Source: Limnobacter olei
GTDB lineage: Bacteria; Pseudomonadota; Gammaproteobacteria; Burkholderiales; Burkholderiaceae_B
Direction of reading: 5' to 3'
NCBI RefSeq assembly: GCF_029087225.1
Contig: NZ_JARFJD010000002.1
Coordinates: 310,001-374,000 of the forward strand
Length of the DNA stretch: 64,000 bases
In this document: in pieces, positions 26,989-39,055 of the stretch
Position numbering within the stretch: position 1 is the first letter of the stretch
Layout: each line of letters begins with the position of its first letter
The notes under the pieces: generated by a model
The model's input: only the letters and a program-made list of their open reading frames with translations
Told to the model about the DNA's origin: nothing
The model's database searches: none
Program-made: the position numbers and the translations under genes

Positions 26989-28992
26989 ATGCTTTCATCG
27001 CAAAAAAACGGGCTGCTGCGTGCATTGATCGCCAACAGTACCGTCATCTCGCTTAACTCACGCACGTTACTGGTTTGCGTCACAGCGCTGTTGGCCCTGT
27101 CACTTAGCATTTACGCCATTTTGAATAATCAGTTCACTGCACAACATGCCGAACGCATAGATCAACTGCTCATCGCCAAAGCCCAAGCCATTGACCACAA
27201 GGACCACTCTGGGCACAACCACGCGATGGCCATGACGCCGGTGTATTACCATTCCGGCAACATTGAGGGTGCACAAGGCACATTGCACTGGCCCAAAGAT
27301 TGTGAACTTTCCCAAGCCCCATCAGGATCAAAAATTCACCGATTCACGTGCGAAAACGGCGTTCGCCTGCATGCACTTCAAACCATGCTGCCCCTGGAAG
27401 ACTCGGCGAATCAAACAATCACCCTGTGGGCCACGCACATTCCAAATGCCTCACTGCTCAACATGCAAGTTGAAGACATTCTTGGACTTACCGCCTTGGT
27501 ACTCGTCATCAGCACCTTGTGCAGTCGCTGGATCAGTCAATCCATCACCCAGCCCCTTGGAGAAATTACCACCAGCGCGCAACTCATGGCCGAGGGAAAT
27601 TACGATTGGCGACTTCCTGAAAGTTCCATTGGCGAAATCAACCAGTTGGCGTTCACCTTCAACCACATGGCGAAAAGCCTGCAAGAACGCGACAAGGTGA
27701 TTCGACGCACCGCCTACAAAGATCAATTGACCGGGCTGGACAACCGGGCATATTTAACTCTCGCCCTGCGAGAACGTACGCAAAGCGCCCGCGAACCATT
27801 GAGTATTGTTATTTGGGGAATCGACAACCTGGACAATATCAATGAAGTGCTGGGGCATGATGTTGCTGACAAAGTGTTGATCAAAGTGGCACGCAAAGCC
27901 AGTCGCATTTGCCAGGAAAACCTGGTGATTGCGCGTCTTGAGGGCAATATTTTCTGCATGCTTTTGCCACGAGAATTGCTGGAAAGCATGCTGAAAAAAC
28001 ACACCCTGAAACGCATGTTGCATGGTTCACTGCGGGTACAGAACTATCAACTGGATATTCAAAGCCATGCTGGCCTTGCGCACTATCCCGAGCACGGTCA
28101 ATGCCCCGAAACGCTGATGCGCCGGGCTGAAATTGCTCGCCAACTGGCCAAAAAAACACGCCAAACCAGCATTGTTTTCGAAGCGCGGCTTGAACATCGC
28201 TCAGCCAATCGGCTTGAACTGATTGCCCAGCTGCGCAAAGCCATTACAGACAACGAATTCTGCCTGTTTTTTCAACCCAAATTAAACCTGCGCACCAACA
28301 GTATTAATCAGGCGGAAGTGCTCTTGCGCTGGAACCACCCTGTACATGGATTGATTGCGCCGGGCGCCTTCATTGAACTTGCCGAGCAAACCGGCATGAT
28401 CCGCGACATTACACGCCTGGTGCTCAAGCAAACCTACGCCATCATCAACCTCTGTGCGAATCAAAACATCAGGTTGTCGGTTAATCTTTCCGCAATGGAT
28501 CTGGAAGATTTCAGCCTGATTGATTTCATGCAGCACCTACACTGCCAGCAACCGGATGCCTCGCGCCACATTGTGCTGGAAATTACAGAAAGTGCAGCCA
28601 TGCGAGACCCAGAGCAAGCGTTGGACATACTTAATCAACTGGCTGCCATGCATTTTCAAATCGCGGTGGATGACTTTGGCACGGGCTACTCCTCTCTGGC
28701 CTACTTGAAGCGCTTCCCGGTCACCGAATTGAAAATTGACCGCTCACTGGTACAGGGCGCAGACCTGGACACGGATGGTCAGATCATTCTCGAATCAACC
28801 ATCGAAATGGGCCACATCATGGGCTTGCTGGTCACCACCGAGGGTGTGGAAACCCAGTCCGAATACGAACTCGTTAAAAAGCTGGGGGCCGACTATGTTC
28901 AAGGCTTCTGGCTGTCCAAACCCATGCCGTTTGACGAATTCAAACTGAAACACCTGGTTGGCAACCACGACCAGCTGGTCCAGCACCTCTAA
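26989..28992 (+). CDS. HAMP-GGDEF-EAL c-di-GMP phosphodiesterase with His/Met-rich periplasmic segment
   Basis: 667 residues. Membrane helix at about 26-46, a periplasmic domain with a His/Met cluster (H70, H73, H76, H78, M80, M82, H88), a second helix at about 163-183, a HAMP linker, a degenerate GGDEF domain (EGNIF in place of the signature, so not a cyclase) and an EAL domain. The EAL motif reads EVL but keeps the metal-binding Glu. N of VNLSAMD, E of LEITES, DDFGTGYSSLAYL, LKIDRS and TEGVET are intact. Predicted to degrade c-di-GMP in response to a periplasmic cue, possibly a metal. Transcribed alone. Confidence 0.9.
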   Translation: MLSSQKNGLLRALIANSTVISLNSRTLLVCVTALLALSLSIYAILNNQFTAQHAERIDQLLIAKAQAIDHKDHSGHNHAMAMTPVYYHSGNIEGAQGTLHWPKDCELSQAPSGSKIHRFTCENGVRLHALQTMLPLEDSANQTITLWATHIPNASLLNMQVEDILGLTALVLVISTLCSRWISQSITQPLGEITTSAQLMAEGNYDWRLPESSIGEINQLAFTFNHMAKSLQERDKVIRRTAYKDQLTGLDNRAYLTLALRERTQSAREPLSIVIWGIDNLDNINEVLGHDVADKVLIKVARKASRICQENLVIARLEGNIFCMLLPRELLESMLKKHTLKRMLHGSLRVQNYQLDIQSHAGLAHYPEHGQCPETLMRRAEIARQLAKKTRQTSIVFEARLEHRSANRLELIAQLRKAITDNEFCLFFQPKLNLRTNSINQAEVLLRWNHPVHGLIAPGAFIELAEQTGMIRDITRLVLKQTYAIINLCANQNIRLSVNLSAMDLEDFSLIDFMQHLHCQQPDASRHIVLEITESAAMRDPEQALDILNQLAAMHFQIAVDDFGTGYSSLAYLKRFPVTELKIDRSLVQGADLDTDGQIILESTIEMGHIMGLLVTTEGVETQSEYELVKKLGADYVQGFWLSKPMPFDEFKLKHLVGNHDQLVQHL

Positions 28993-29097
28993 ACGGCTCA
29001 AATAGCACATCAAAATTGGTCGTATTTGACCCGGGCACCCTCGGCTTCGATATCATGTGAGCATGACAATTCACACATTGAAAGCATCACCGTGAAA

Positions 29098-30699
29098 ATG
29101 AAACAGTTCGATGTCGCCATCATTGGCAGTGGTTTGGCGGGATTGACCACCGCCCTGCAATTGGCCGACAAGCTCAAAGTGGCCATTATTTGCAAACGCT
29201 CGGTTTCCGACTCGGCAAGCCGTTGGGCCCAAGGTGGCATTGCCGCTGTGCGCGACCCTGCCGACAGCGTGGCCGAACATGTGCAAGACACCCTGGTAGC
29301 GGGTGGCGGCCTTTGCGAACGTGATGCAGTGCAATTCATTCTGGAAAACGCATCCAAATCCATCGACTGGTTGGTGGAACAAGGTGTGCCGTTTTCTCGC
29401 GAAGACGAAGAAGGCCCAAGCAATACCGAGCCCAATGGTTTTCACCTGACCCGGGAAGGCGGGCACAGCCGCAGGCGAATTCTGCACGTGGCCGATGCCA
29501 CGGGCGATGCTGTACAAACCACGCTGGAAGCCAAAGCCCGCAGCCACCCCAATATTCAATTGTTTGAACACCACATGGTGATCGACCTGATCACCGGCGA
29601 CCGTCTGAGCGAGAAAAAGGCCGGTATTTTGGGTGCTTACATTCTGGATGAACAATCGCAACGCGTACTCACCCTGACCTGCCCTTACATTGTGCTGGCT
29701 TGCGGCGGCGCGGGCAAAGTGTACAACTACACCACCAACCCCGACACAGCCACGGGCGACGGCATTGCCATGGCCTGGCGCGCAGGATGCCGAATTTCCA
29801 ATATGGAATTCATCCAGTTCCACCCCACCTGCCTGTACCACCCCTATGCCAAAAGCTTTTTGATCACCGAAGCAGTGCGCGGCGAAGGTGGTTTGCTGAA
29901 ACTGCCCGATGGCACACGCTTCATGCCCGAGCACGACGAACGGGCAGAACTGGCACCTCGGGATGTAGTGGCGCGCGCCATCGACTTTGAAATGAAAAAA
30001 CGCGGCCTGGATTGCGTGTACCTGGACATCAGCCATGAACCGGCAGAGAAACTGAAAAAACATTTCCCTACCATTTACAAACGTTGCCTTGAACTGGGCA
30101 TCGACATCACCAAGCAAGGCATTCCAGTCGTGCCCGCTGCGCATTACACCTGCGGTGGTGTGGTGACCGATCACAATGCCCGCACCGACATTCCCGGCCT
30201 GTATGCCGTGGGCGAAACCGCCTACACCGGCCTGCACGGTGCAAACCGCTTGGCCAGCAACAGCCTGCTGGAGTGCGTGGTGCTGGGGCAAGCTGCCGCC
30301 AACCACATTTTGACCAAACCCCACCGCGAAACCATGGGTCTGCCGGATTGGGACGAAAGCCGGGTCACCGACCCAGACGAAGAAGTGGTAATTTCCCACA
30401 ACTGGGCTGAACTTCGCCAAACCATGTGGAACTACGTGGGCATTGTGCGAACCGACAAACGCTTGGAACGCGCTCAGCACCGTATCCAATTGCTTCGTGC
30501 CGAAATTCTGGAGTTCTACAGCAACTTCCGTGTTAGCCGCGATTTGCTCGAATTACGCAACCTGGTGGACGTGGCCGATTTGATCGTGACCAGTGCACTA
30601 AGCCGCAAGGAAAGCCGTGGTTTGCATTTCAGTGCCGACTACCCGGGCACTCTGCCCAAAGCATTCCCCACGGTGTTGCAACGACCCAAGAAAAAATGA
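29098..30699 (+). CDS. nadB: L-aspartate oxidase
   Basis: FAD enzyme oxidising L-aspartate to iminoaspartate, the first step of de novo NAD synthesis. 533 residues from the ATG at 29098, where [19 protein letters not shown] gives the FAD-binding fold at the very start; the frame opens 24 codons earlier and a GTG at 29092 is also possible. Further motifs: [44 protein letters not shown], [21 protein letters not shown]. It converges on nadC, so the three NAD genes lie together but on both strands. Confidence 0.95.
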   Translation: MKQFDVAIIGSGLAGLTTALQLADKLKVAIICKRSVSDSASRWAQGGIAAVRDPADSVAEHVQDTLVAGGGLCERDAVQFILENASKSIDWLVEQGVPFSREDEEGPSNTEPNGFHLTREGGHSRRRILHVADATGDAVQTTLEAKARSHPNIQLFEHHMVIDLITGDRLSEKKAGILGAYILDEQSQRVLTLTCPYIVLACGGAGKVYNYTTNPDTATGDGIAMAWRAGCRISNMEFIQFHPTCLYHPYAKSFLITEAVRGEGGLLKLPDGTRFMPEHDERAELAPRDVVARAIDFEMKKRGLDCVYLDISHEPAEKLKKHFPTIYKRCLELGIDITKQGIPVVPAAHYTCGGVVTDHNARTDIPGLYAVGETAYTGLHGANRLASNSLLECVVLGQAAANHILTKPHRETMGLPDWDESRVTDPDEEVVISHNWAELRQTMWNYVGIVRTDKRLERAQHRIQLLRAEILEFYSNFRVSRDLLELRNLVDVADLIVTSALSRKESRGLHFSADYPGTLPKAFPTVLQRPKKK

Positions 30700-30756
30700 A
30701 CATGCGTGATTTCAAGGGAATCGGACAACGCCGTCGGGTTGACTAATCAAACGCGC

Positions 30757-31623
30757 TCAGTCCAGCACTCGAAGCGAATAATCCACCGCTGTAACGTCTT
30801 TCGTAAGCGACCCGATCGAAATACGATCAACACCGGTCTCGGCAATGGCACGCACCGTGTGCTCGTTTACCCCGCCTGAGGCTTCCAGAATGGCCCTGCC
30901 CTTGTTCAGCTCGACCGCCACACGCATGGCTTCAAGACCAAAGTTATCCAGCAGCACCGACTTGGCGCCCGATTGCAGCGCCTCTTCAAGTTGAACCAAA
31001 CTTTCAACTTCAATTTGCACACTCACATGTGGCGCACCCAAGGCATCCGCATTGGCCAGCACCGGGGCAATTCCTCCCGCGGCTGCAATATGGTTTTCCT
31101 TGATCAAAATACCGTCGTACAACGCCAAGCGCTGATTCAAACCGCCCCCAACCCGCACAGCGTACTTCTGCGCCAGACGCATGCCGGGCAAGGTTTTTCG
31201 GGTATCCAGAATAGATGCTTTAGTGCCTTCAATCAGGTGTACGAAATGGCGTGTTCGGGTAGCCACCGCAGAAAGTAACTGCAAATAATTCATCGCTGAA
31301 CGCTCAGCCGTCAGCAAAGGCCGGGCATGGGCATCAATCTCACACACCACAGTGCCAGGCTGAACCTCGTACCCCTCAGGCACTTGCCAACGCACCAAAG
31401 CATCCGGGCACAGTGCATTGAACACCCCGTTGAACCAGTCCTGTCCACACACCACCGCCTTGTCGCGGCACAGCAGCTGCGCCTTGCAGCGCTTGCCCTC
31501 AGGCACTAGCAGACCGGTCCAGTCTGTATTGCCCATGTCTTCGGCAATCGCATCATGCACATTTTTCAGCAAGGCCAGCTCAAGCGCCGGCCCAAACGAT
31601 TGAAACAGTTCTGAACGGCTCAT
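30757..31623 (-). CDS. nadC: Nicotinate-nucleotide pyrophosphorylase (carboxylating)
   Basis: Quinolinate phosphoribosyltransferase: quinolinate plus PRPP to nicotinate mononucleotide and CO2. 288 residues from the ATG at 31623, which overlaps the nadA stop (ATGA). Motifs: [56 protein letters not shown]-like [17 protein letters not shown], and [26 protein letters not shown]. Translationally coupled to nadA. Confidence 0.94.
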   Translation of the reverse strand: MSRSELFQSFGPALELALLKNVHDAIAEDMGNTDWTGLLVPEGKRCKAQLLCRDKAVVCGQDWFNGVFNALCPDALVRWQVPEGYEVQPGTVVCEIDAHARPLLTAERSAMNYLQLLSAVATRTRHFVHLIEGTKASILDTRKTLPGMRLAQKYAVRVGGGLNQRLALYDGILIKENHIAAAGGIAPVLANADALGAPHVSVQIEVESLVQLEEALQSGAKSVLLDNFGLEAMRVAVELNKGRAILEASGGVNEHTVRAIAETGVDRISIGSLTKDVTAVDYSLRVLD

Positions 31624-32801
31624 GCTGGACCCACTCCCTTGTGTGCCTGTTCCAGGCGACCCTGGCCACGCGGCCCGGAAATACCATGTGTTTTCGCGAA
31701 ATCCAGCATTCGGTCGATGCAACGGTAAGCCTGTTTGCCCAGCGCGGCGTCCACATGCACCTCGCCCAAGCCAGTATCAAACCCGGTCTTCAACACATCG
31801 CGCAGGTTTTTCAAACCATTCATGGCCATCCAGGGGCAATGGGCGCAGCTTTTGCAAGTGGCTGAATTGCCCGCGGTAGGCGCCTCAATCAAGGTTTTAC
31901 CCGGTGCAAACTGGCGCATTTTGTGCAAAATGCCGTTGTCAGTGGCCACAATGTAGGTGTCAACACCCGGAGTTTGCGTGGCCTTGATCAGCTGAGTGGT
32001 CGAACCCACCACATCGGCCAATGCCACCACATCGGCTGGCGATTCCGGGTGCACCAACACCATGGCCTGCGGGTGCTGGGCTTTCAGAATCTTGAGTTCT
32101 TCGGCCTTGAACTCGTCGTGTACCAGGCATGAGCCCTGCCACAGCAACATATCGGCACCAGTCTGTTTTTGGATGTATTGCCCCAAGTGCCGATCGGGTG
32201 CCCAAATCAGCTTTTGCCCCTGTGCGTGCAAATGGCCCACAATGTCCAAGGCAATGCTGGAAGTCACCATCCAGTCTGCGCGCGCCTTCACGGCAGCACT
32301 TGTGTTGGCATACACCACCACGGTGCGATCGGGGTGTTGATCACAAAACGCATTGAACTCCTCCGAGGGGCACCCCAGGTCCAGTGAACATGTGGCATCC
32401 AGGTCTGGCATGAACACGCGTTTCTCGGGATTCAAAATCTTGCTTGTTTCACCCATGAATCGCACGCCCGCCACCACCAGGTTCTGCTGCTTGCTTTCGC
32501 GCCCAAAACGCGCCATTTCAAGGGAATCGGAAACACAACCGCCGGTTTCCTCAGCAAGGTCTTGCAATTCAGAGTCCACGTAATAATGCGCCACCAACAC
32601 AGCATCACGGGCCTTCAGCAAATCCCTGATTTCCGATTTCAAGGCGGCCCTTTCATCGGGCCCTGGCTGCTGAGGCACTCGGGCCCAAGCCTGGGAGGGT
32701 TTACAACTGGTGGAGGGGCTGGCCTGTGAGGGCAAATCGAACTCAACAGGCTTGATGTCTACTTGATTCACGGAACGCTCGGTTGGTGACAAGGAAAACA
32801 C
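31620..32801 (-). CDS. nadA: Quinolinate synthase
   Basis: 4Fe-4S enzyme condensing iminoaspartate and dihydroxyacetone phosphate to quinolinate. Motifs: [91 protein letters not shown] and [14 protein letters not shown]; the cluster cysteines are in the second, fifth and last of these Cys-containing segments. I take a GTG at 32801 as start because GGGAG lies 8 bases before it; the frame stays open 33 codons further upstream with no matching site. Divergent from the secreted-protein cassette at 32981. Confidence 0.9.
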   Translation of the reverse strand: MFSLSPTERSVNQVDIKPVEFDLPSQASPSTSCKPSQAWARVPQQPGPDERAALKSEIRDLLKARDAVLVAHYYVDSELQDLAEETGGCVSDSLEMARFGRESKQQNLVVAGVRFMGETSKILNPEKRVFMPDLDATCSLDLGCPSEEFNAFCDQHPDRTVVVYANTSAAVKARADWMVTSSIALDIVGHLHAQGQKLIWAPDRHLGQYIQKQTGADMLLWQGSCLVHDEFKAEELKILKAQHPQAMVLVHPESPADVVALADVVGSTTQLIKATQTPGVDTYIVATDNGILHKMRQFAPGKTLIEAPTAGNSATCKSCAHCPWMAMNGLKNLRDVLKTGFDTGLGEVHVDAALGKQAYRCIDRMLDFAKTHGISGPRGQGRLEQAHKGVGPA

Positions 32802-32980
32802 GCATTTTACTCCCTTGGCCCCAGAAAATCCCGGGAATCCAGAACGAAGAACTATCTGAACTTTTGAGTGCTCCCCGTCACTCAAAGGGAGCATTTTCAT
32901 TAATGCGACAGCGCTCGTTGCCCAAATGCCCGAAGCACGTTGTCTTTTTAGCCCTCATCAATACTCTTGGAGCACTCCAC

Positions 32981-33568
32981 ATGTTGAAGCAATCCCTTAA
33001 ATCCTTGTCCATTCTGGCTGCATTGTTGTCCATGCACTCAGTTGCACAGGCCACCTGTCAAGGCAATGACTGTCAAGTTGAAATCGATGCCAATGTTGAA
33101 TTTGACAGCAGCTATTACCTAAGCCCGAACCACAACGGCATTTTCATTCAAAGCAACACCGGCACCAATGCCGCAATCGTTGATCTGAAAAACGTGGTCA
33201 TGCGCGACAACGGCGATATCACTGGCTCAGCCCAGGCCGTGGGCAACAACATTGCCATCTCCCTAAGTTCATCGTCCAAAGTGCCTGTTCGCCATGTGTC
33301 CCAAAGCAACTATGGCGATCAACTGGCGTCAGTCAACCTGTCCCAGCGCAGCACATCAAAAACTGGCGAAGTTCTCATTGAAGCCGTTTCAATTGGCAAC
33401 AACTTCAGCCTGAATCTAGACAACACAAGCCTGGCCGAATTGTCAGTGGCTCAGTGCAACGTCAGCGACAACGTGGCTGTGGCCGAATACCGTTGGGATC
33501 CAACCCGCCTGACCGCATCTGCCACCGCAGTTGGCAACAATATTTCAATTGGCGGCGCACGTCCTTAA
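32981..33568 (+). CDS. Secreted repeat protein, HfaD/curli-subunit-like
   Basis: 195 residues, no firm family. Signal peptide 1-24 (LLSMHSVAQA, then T25). The mature protein contains repeats of about 50 residues built on A-x-A-(V/I)-G-N-N-(I/F) with GNN at 88-90, 139-141 and 185-187. Between them lies a second motif (V-S/A-Q-S/C-N-x-x-D-x-x-A-x-V) at about 106-119 and 156-169. The third copy is cut short at the C terminus. Such Asn/Gln/Gly-punctuated beta repeats are typical of curli subunits and of Caulobacter HfaA/HfaD. The next gene shares the repeat and the third encodes a CsgG/HfaB secretion lipoprotein. Predicted to be exported to the cell surface as a fibre or anchor subunit. Confidence 0.6.
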   Translation: MLKQSLKSLSILAALLSMHSVAQATCQGNDCQVEIDANVEFDSSYYLSPNHNGIFIQSNTGTNAAIVDLKNVVMRDNGDITGSAQAVGNNIAISLSSSSKVPVRHVSQSNYGDQLASVNLSQRSTSKTGEVLIEAVSIGNNFSLNLDNTSLAELSVAQCNVSDNVAVAEYRWDPTRLTASATAVGNNISIGGARP

Positions 33569-33667
33569 TTGAACTTTTTTGCCTCAGGCGACAACCTACA
33601 GCCAAAGGTCGCTTGGGGCAAAGCCACCCCCGCAAATCCCATCCGGAAACACCAAGGAAACCATCGA

Positions 33668-33988
33668 ATGAAATTACTCAAGCTTTGTATTGCCACTCTT
33701 GCACTGGGCCTCGGCAACGCACACGCACAAACCTTTGAAGGCAATGTCAGTTCATTCGAAACCCCTTTTGGCATGCGCAGCGTCACCGACATCGACTCAC
33801 CCGCAGGCACACGCCGCGACGCGAACTTTAACCGCACCCAAGTTGACTCTCCAGGCTGGGGGTTCGCCGCCACCGCAATCGGTAACTTGATCAATGTACA
33901 AACCGACGGCAACAACAACACCGTTGTCATTAATGCCACACAAATCAACAACGGCGCTCAAAACGCCACGATTGATGGCGGCTTCTGA
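33668..33988 (+). CDS. HfaA-like secreted anchor/fibre protein
   Basis: 106 residues. Signal peptide 1-21 (LALGLGNAHA, then QTFEG). The C-terminal half reads ATAIGNLINV, then a GNNNTVVINATQINNG stretch, a single copy of the same A-x-A-x-G-N / Q-x-N-x-G repeat seen in the preceding gene. From memory it resembles the conserved end of HfaA, the holdfast anchor protein of Caulobacter. The start is preceded by AAGGAA at 33655. It lies 99 bases after the first gene and 41 bases before the hfaB-like gene. Predicted surface protein secreted through the HfaB-like channel. Confidence 0.65.
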   Translation: MKLLKLCIATLALGLGNAHAQTFEGNVSSFETPFGMRSVTDIDSPAGTRRDANFNRTQVDSPGWGFAATAIGNLINVQTDGNNNTVVINATQINNGAQNATIDGGF

Positions 33989-34029
33989 TCCAAAGTCACT
34001 CACAGCTCTTGAATACACAAAGGCCCATT

Positions 34030-35184
34030 ATGTCCCGCTATCCGCTTCCAAAATTTGCATTCATTTCGATGCTTGCCGCATCGGCCAGTGCATGTACAAC
34101 GCTACCCTCCTTCAGTGAAGCGGAGTACGTCAGCCCCTTCGACGGAGCAAGCGTGGTAGAAAATACAACCCGCTACAGCCCGGCACTGGAGTGCCTGAAA
34201 CCCATGGTAGGCGGCCGAGGTCCCAATGCAAAACGGTTTGCAGTCGGGCGGGTCAGTGATTTCACGGGAAAAGAAGATCTGGTCAACGGAAAACGAATCA
34301 CCCAAGGTGCAGCCTTGATGGTCATTTCTGCTTTGGCAAAAACCGGGGTGCCTATGGTTGAGCGGTTCGACACCTCGATTGCCGACATGGAATTGAAGTA
34401 CTCCGACAACAAGTTGATCACCGACAACCCGGACAGCAAAGCGCATCGACAAATTTTTTCAGGTTCGCTGCCAGGCTCTGACTATCACATCGTGGGTGGC
34501 ATCACCGAGGTGAACTACAACATTCGCAGTGGCAGCCTGGAGTCATCCATTCGCTTCATCGGCGCGGCAGCCCGCTACTTTGTCATGAACGTGGCAGTTG
34601 ATCTGCGTGTAGTGAACACCAAAACACTTGAAGTGGTGAACATACAAAGCCTTCAAAAACAGATTATTGGTACTGAATTGAATGGTGGTTACTTCCGCCT
34701 GTTCAGCGATGGCCTGGTCGATGTGAATGCCGCTGAACGAACGCAAGAGCCAATTCAAAAAGGTGTTCGCATGGTGATTGAACATGCAGTGTTTAATATG
34801 CTGACCGAGATGAACAATTTGTCAGCACAAAGCTGTGCAAGATTAAGCACTACCAAACCCGGCGAATTGCGCAGCAATCAAGCCGCCATGAATACGCCAG
34901 CCAAACAGCGCAGCAACAATTCCATCGTGCTAACCCCTCCACCCGCTTCAACCTCGGCAGGGCAAGACTCCAGCATTGTGATCGACCCCTACACTGGAGA
35001 AATCATTCGCGAAGCAAGCATTGAGAACGCCGCCACCGCGTCACCACAAAGCGAGGTAACTGAGTTGAAAGGCTTGTTTGGCAGTGGCAGCAACTCGCAA
35101 ACCGCACCGCAGGAATCGACAAGCAACACCACCCGTGAAATGCAGGAAAAACTGCTGTGGGGCAGTCGCCCACAGATTCGATAA
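34030..35184 (+). CDS. CsgG/HfaB-family outer-membrane secretion lipoprotein
   Basis: 384 residues. Lipoprotein signal with C22 as the lipidated residue (LAASASAC). CsgG-like core: AVGRVSDFTGKED, QGAALMVISALAKTGVPMVERFD, YHIVGGITEVNYNIRSG, GAAARYFVMNVAVDLRVVNTKTLEV and GYFRLFSDGLVDV. In CsgG these build the nine-subunit pore that exports curli subunits; HfaB is the Caulobacter relative that exports HfaA and HfaD. Residues after about 275 form a Ser/Thr/Gln-rich tail with no match to CsgG. ATG at 34030, after AAAGG. Last gene of the cassette, followed by a strong terminator. Confidence 0.85.
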   Translation: MSRYPLPKFAFISMLAASASACTTLPSFSEAEYVSPFDGASVVENTTRYSPALECLKPMVGGRGPNAKRFAVGRVSDFTGKEDLVNGKRITQGAALMVISALAKTGVPMVERFDTSIADMELKYSDNKLITDNPDSKAHRQIFSGSLPGSDYHIVGGITEVNYNIRSGSLESSIRFIGAAARYFVMNVAVDLRVVNTKTLEVVNIQSLQKQIIGTELNGGYFRLFSDGLVDVNAAERTQEPIQKGVRMVIEHAVFNMLTEMNNLSAQSCARLSTTKPGELRSNQAAMNTPAKQRSNNSIVLTPPPASTSAGQDSSIVIDPYTGEIIREASIENAATASPQSEVTELKGLFGSGSNSQTAPQESTSNTTREMQEKLLWGSRPQIR

Positions 35185-35233
35185 GCAACTGGGTAACAAC
35201 GGTTGCGGAGTAAGCAACACGCAACGCACCAAC

Positions 35234-35267
35234 AAAAAAGCCTCAAGTTTCCTTGAGGCTTTTTTTA
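35234..35267. terminator. Bidirectional terminator after the hfaB-like gene
   Basis: AAAAAAGCCTCAAG pairs with CTTGAGGCTTTTTTT around a short TTTC loop. It gives T runs on both strands and separates the cassette from the convergent CNNM-type gene. Confidence 0.92.
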
Positions 35268-35296
35268 ATGGGCTTTTTTTACCGGTTTATAGGGTC

Positions 35297-36607
35297 TTAA
35301 GCAGACTCATCCGACTGAGCACCATCTTCCTTGATCGGCGAGGCCAGGATTTTGTCAATTCGCTTTTGGTCCATATCCACCACTTCAAATCGCCAACCCT
35401 CCCAATCCACCATATCCCCGGTGGCTGGCAGGCGTCCAGTCAACAACATCACCATGCCACTCAGGGTGTGGTAACGGCCTTTTTCTTCTTCCGGCACACT
35501 CTTGATATTCAAAGTGTCTTTCAGTTCCAGAATGGCAATGGCACCATCCAGCAACCACGAACCATCTTCACGCTGCACCGCCCAGGAATCTTCCTTGTTG
35601 TGCGGGGTGAATTCACCAGTCAAAGCTTCCATTAAATCGTGCAGAGTCACAATGCCTTCAAGTTCGCCATACTCGTCGATCACAAAGGCAATGTCCATGT
35701 TGTTGCTGCGGAACTGGGTTAACAGCTCCATGCCCGTCAGGGTTTCCGGCACAAACACACACTGCTGCAAGTTGGTTGAAAAGTCGGGCATCTTGCCCTG
35801 TGCGGCATAGGCCAAAGCCTGCTTGGCATGAATTACACCGATCAAGTTGTCAAGGTTGCCATCGACCACCGGAAAGCGTGAATATTCCGATTCAATCACA
35901 CGCTTCAGGTTTTCTTCCTGAGGCAGTCGAATATCGAGATACAACACATCGGAACGGGGAATCATGAGTGAACCCAGCTGACGATCGTCCAAGCGGAACA
36001 CATTGCGCAGCATGGTGTGCTCGCTGCTTTCAATCACGCCCGATACCGAACCCTCGTCCAACATGGCGTGAATTTCTTCCTCGGTCACACCGTTGTCGGT
36101 GTTTTCTTTCACACCCATGATGCGCAACAAACCACGTGTGGAAAAGGACAAGAACATGACGAACGGGCGCGTGGCAATTGCGAGAATTTGCATGGGCCTT
36201 GCCACCAAGCGGGCGATAACCTCCGGGCTGATTTGCCCCAAACGCTTGGGTACCAGTTCACCGACCACAATTGACACATAGGTAACACCAACAACCACAA
36301 TGGCTGTGGACACAATGTCTGTCATTGCCACTTCCAGGCCGAAGGTTTGCAACCAAAGCGCCAGTGGCTTGGCCAATACCGCCTCACCCACAATACCGCT
36401 CAACACACCAATCGATGTAATGCCAATTTGTACTGTTGACAAAAACTTGGTGGGATCTTCAGACAACTTGAGGGCAACCGCAGCGGATTTGTCGCCTTCT
36501 GCGGCCAACTTTACTAAACGCGCCTTTCTGGCGGTAACCAGGGCAATTTCAGACATGGCAAACAAGCCATTGGTCACAATAAGACCAATCAGAATCAGCA
36601 CTTCCAC
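35297..36607 (-). CDS. CNNM/CorC (HlyC) family membrane protein
   Basis: 436 residues: DUF21 transmembrane domain (about 1-195, four helices, first one LILIGLIVTNGLFAMSEIAL), a pair of CBS domains (about 215-335, including IPRSDVLYLD and VFVPETLTGMELLTQFRSN) and a C-terminal CorC/HlyC domain (about 350-425, with GSWLLDGAIAILEL). Homologues take part in magnesium or cobalt efflux; the older name hemolysin is not supported by function in most of them. Transcribed alone, away from thiC. Confidence 0.9.
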   Translation of the reverse strand: MEVLILIGLIVTNGLFAMSEIALVTARKARLVKLAAEGDKSAAVALKLSEDPTKFLSTVQIGITSIGVLSGIVGEAVLAKPLALWLQTFGLEVAMTDIVSTAIVVVGVTYVSIVVGELVPKRLGQISPEVIARLVARPMQILAIATRPFVMFLSFSTRGLLRIMGVKENTDNGVTEEEIHAMLDEGSVSGVIESSEHTMLRNVFRLDDRQLGSLMIPRSDVLYLDIRLPQEENLKRVIESEYSRFPVVDGNLDNLIGVIHAKQALAYAAQGKMPDFSTNLQQCVFVPETLTGMELLTQFRSNNMDIAFVIDEYGELEGIVTLHDLMEALTGEFTPHNKEDSWAVQREDGSWLLDGAIAILELKDTLNIKSVPEEEKGRYHTLSGMVMLLTGRLPATGDMVDWEGWRFEVVDMDQKRIDKILASPIKEDGAQSDESA

Positions 36608-36811
36608 GTCAGCCCTCCTCTTTTCAAGGGCGAAACAAGGGTGTCAAGCGCAAGGCTTAAAAGAGCATTGTCAAGCAGGAAGGACTTGGAAAAACGACGC
36701 GCCACGAGCGCTTTGAAGGGGGTTGCCAATGACGGCGCGGTGAAGTTTGAGCAACTTCGACAACTGGAACTATCCATATACGGTCGGGAAAGGCCCGAGC
36801 ACTCCTATCAG

Positions 36812-36853
36812 AAAAAAACACCGCCTAATCGTACAAAGACGAAGGGGCGGTGT
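36812..36853 (-). terminator. Terminator after thiC
   Basis: On the minus strand ACACCGCC (36853-36846) pairs with GGCGGTGT (36825-36818), followed by a run of T, 19 bases past the thiC stop codon. The remaining DNA to 36607 (about 200 bases) holds no gene I can support and presumably the promoter of the CNNM-type gene. Confidence 0.85.
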
Positions 36854-36871
36854 CAATTTTTCTTTTAAAAA

Positions 36872-38952
<2,081 letters not shown>

Positions 38953-39055
38953 AAACTTCAATAAGCTCAAAGTATAGGCCCGCCTGCGCGCTACCTCAAT
39001 ACGCGGTTTGCACAAGGCGCTCTTTTTGTTCAACTTTCTCGGATCACGCAATTCA

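Noticed and set aside
29071-30489. 472-codon open frame on the minus strand
   Set aside because: It is the antisense shadow of nadB; composition is His/Gly/Gln-rich with no domain, and nadB on the other strand is unmistakable.
35297-36607. Hemolysin
   Set aside because: The domain set DUF21-CBS-CorC belongs to CNNM-type transport proteins; the haemolysin label is historical.
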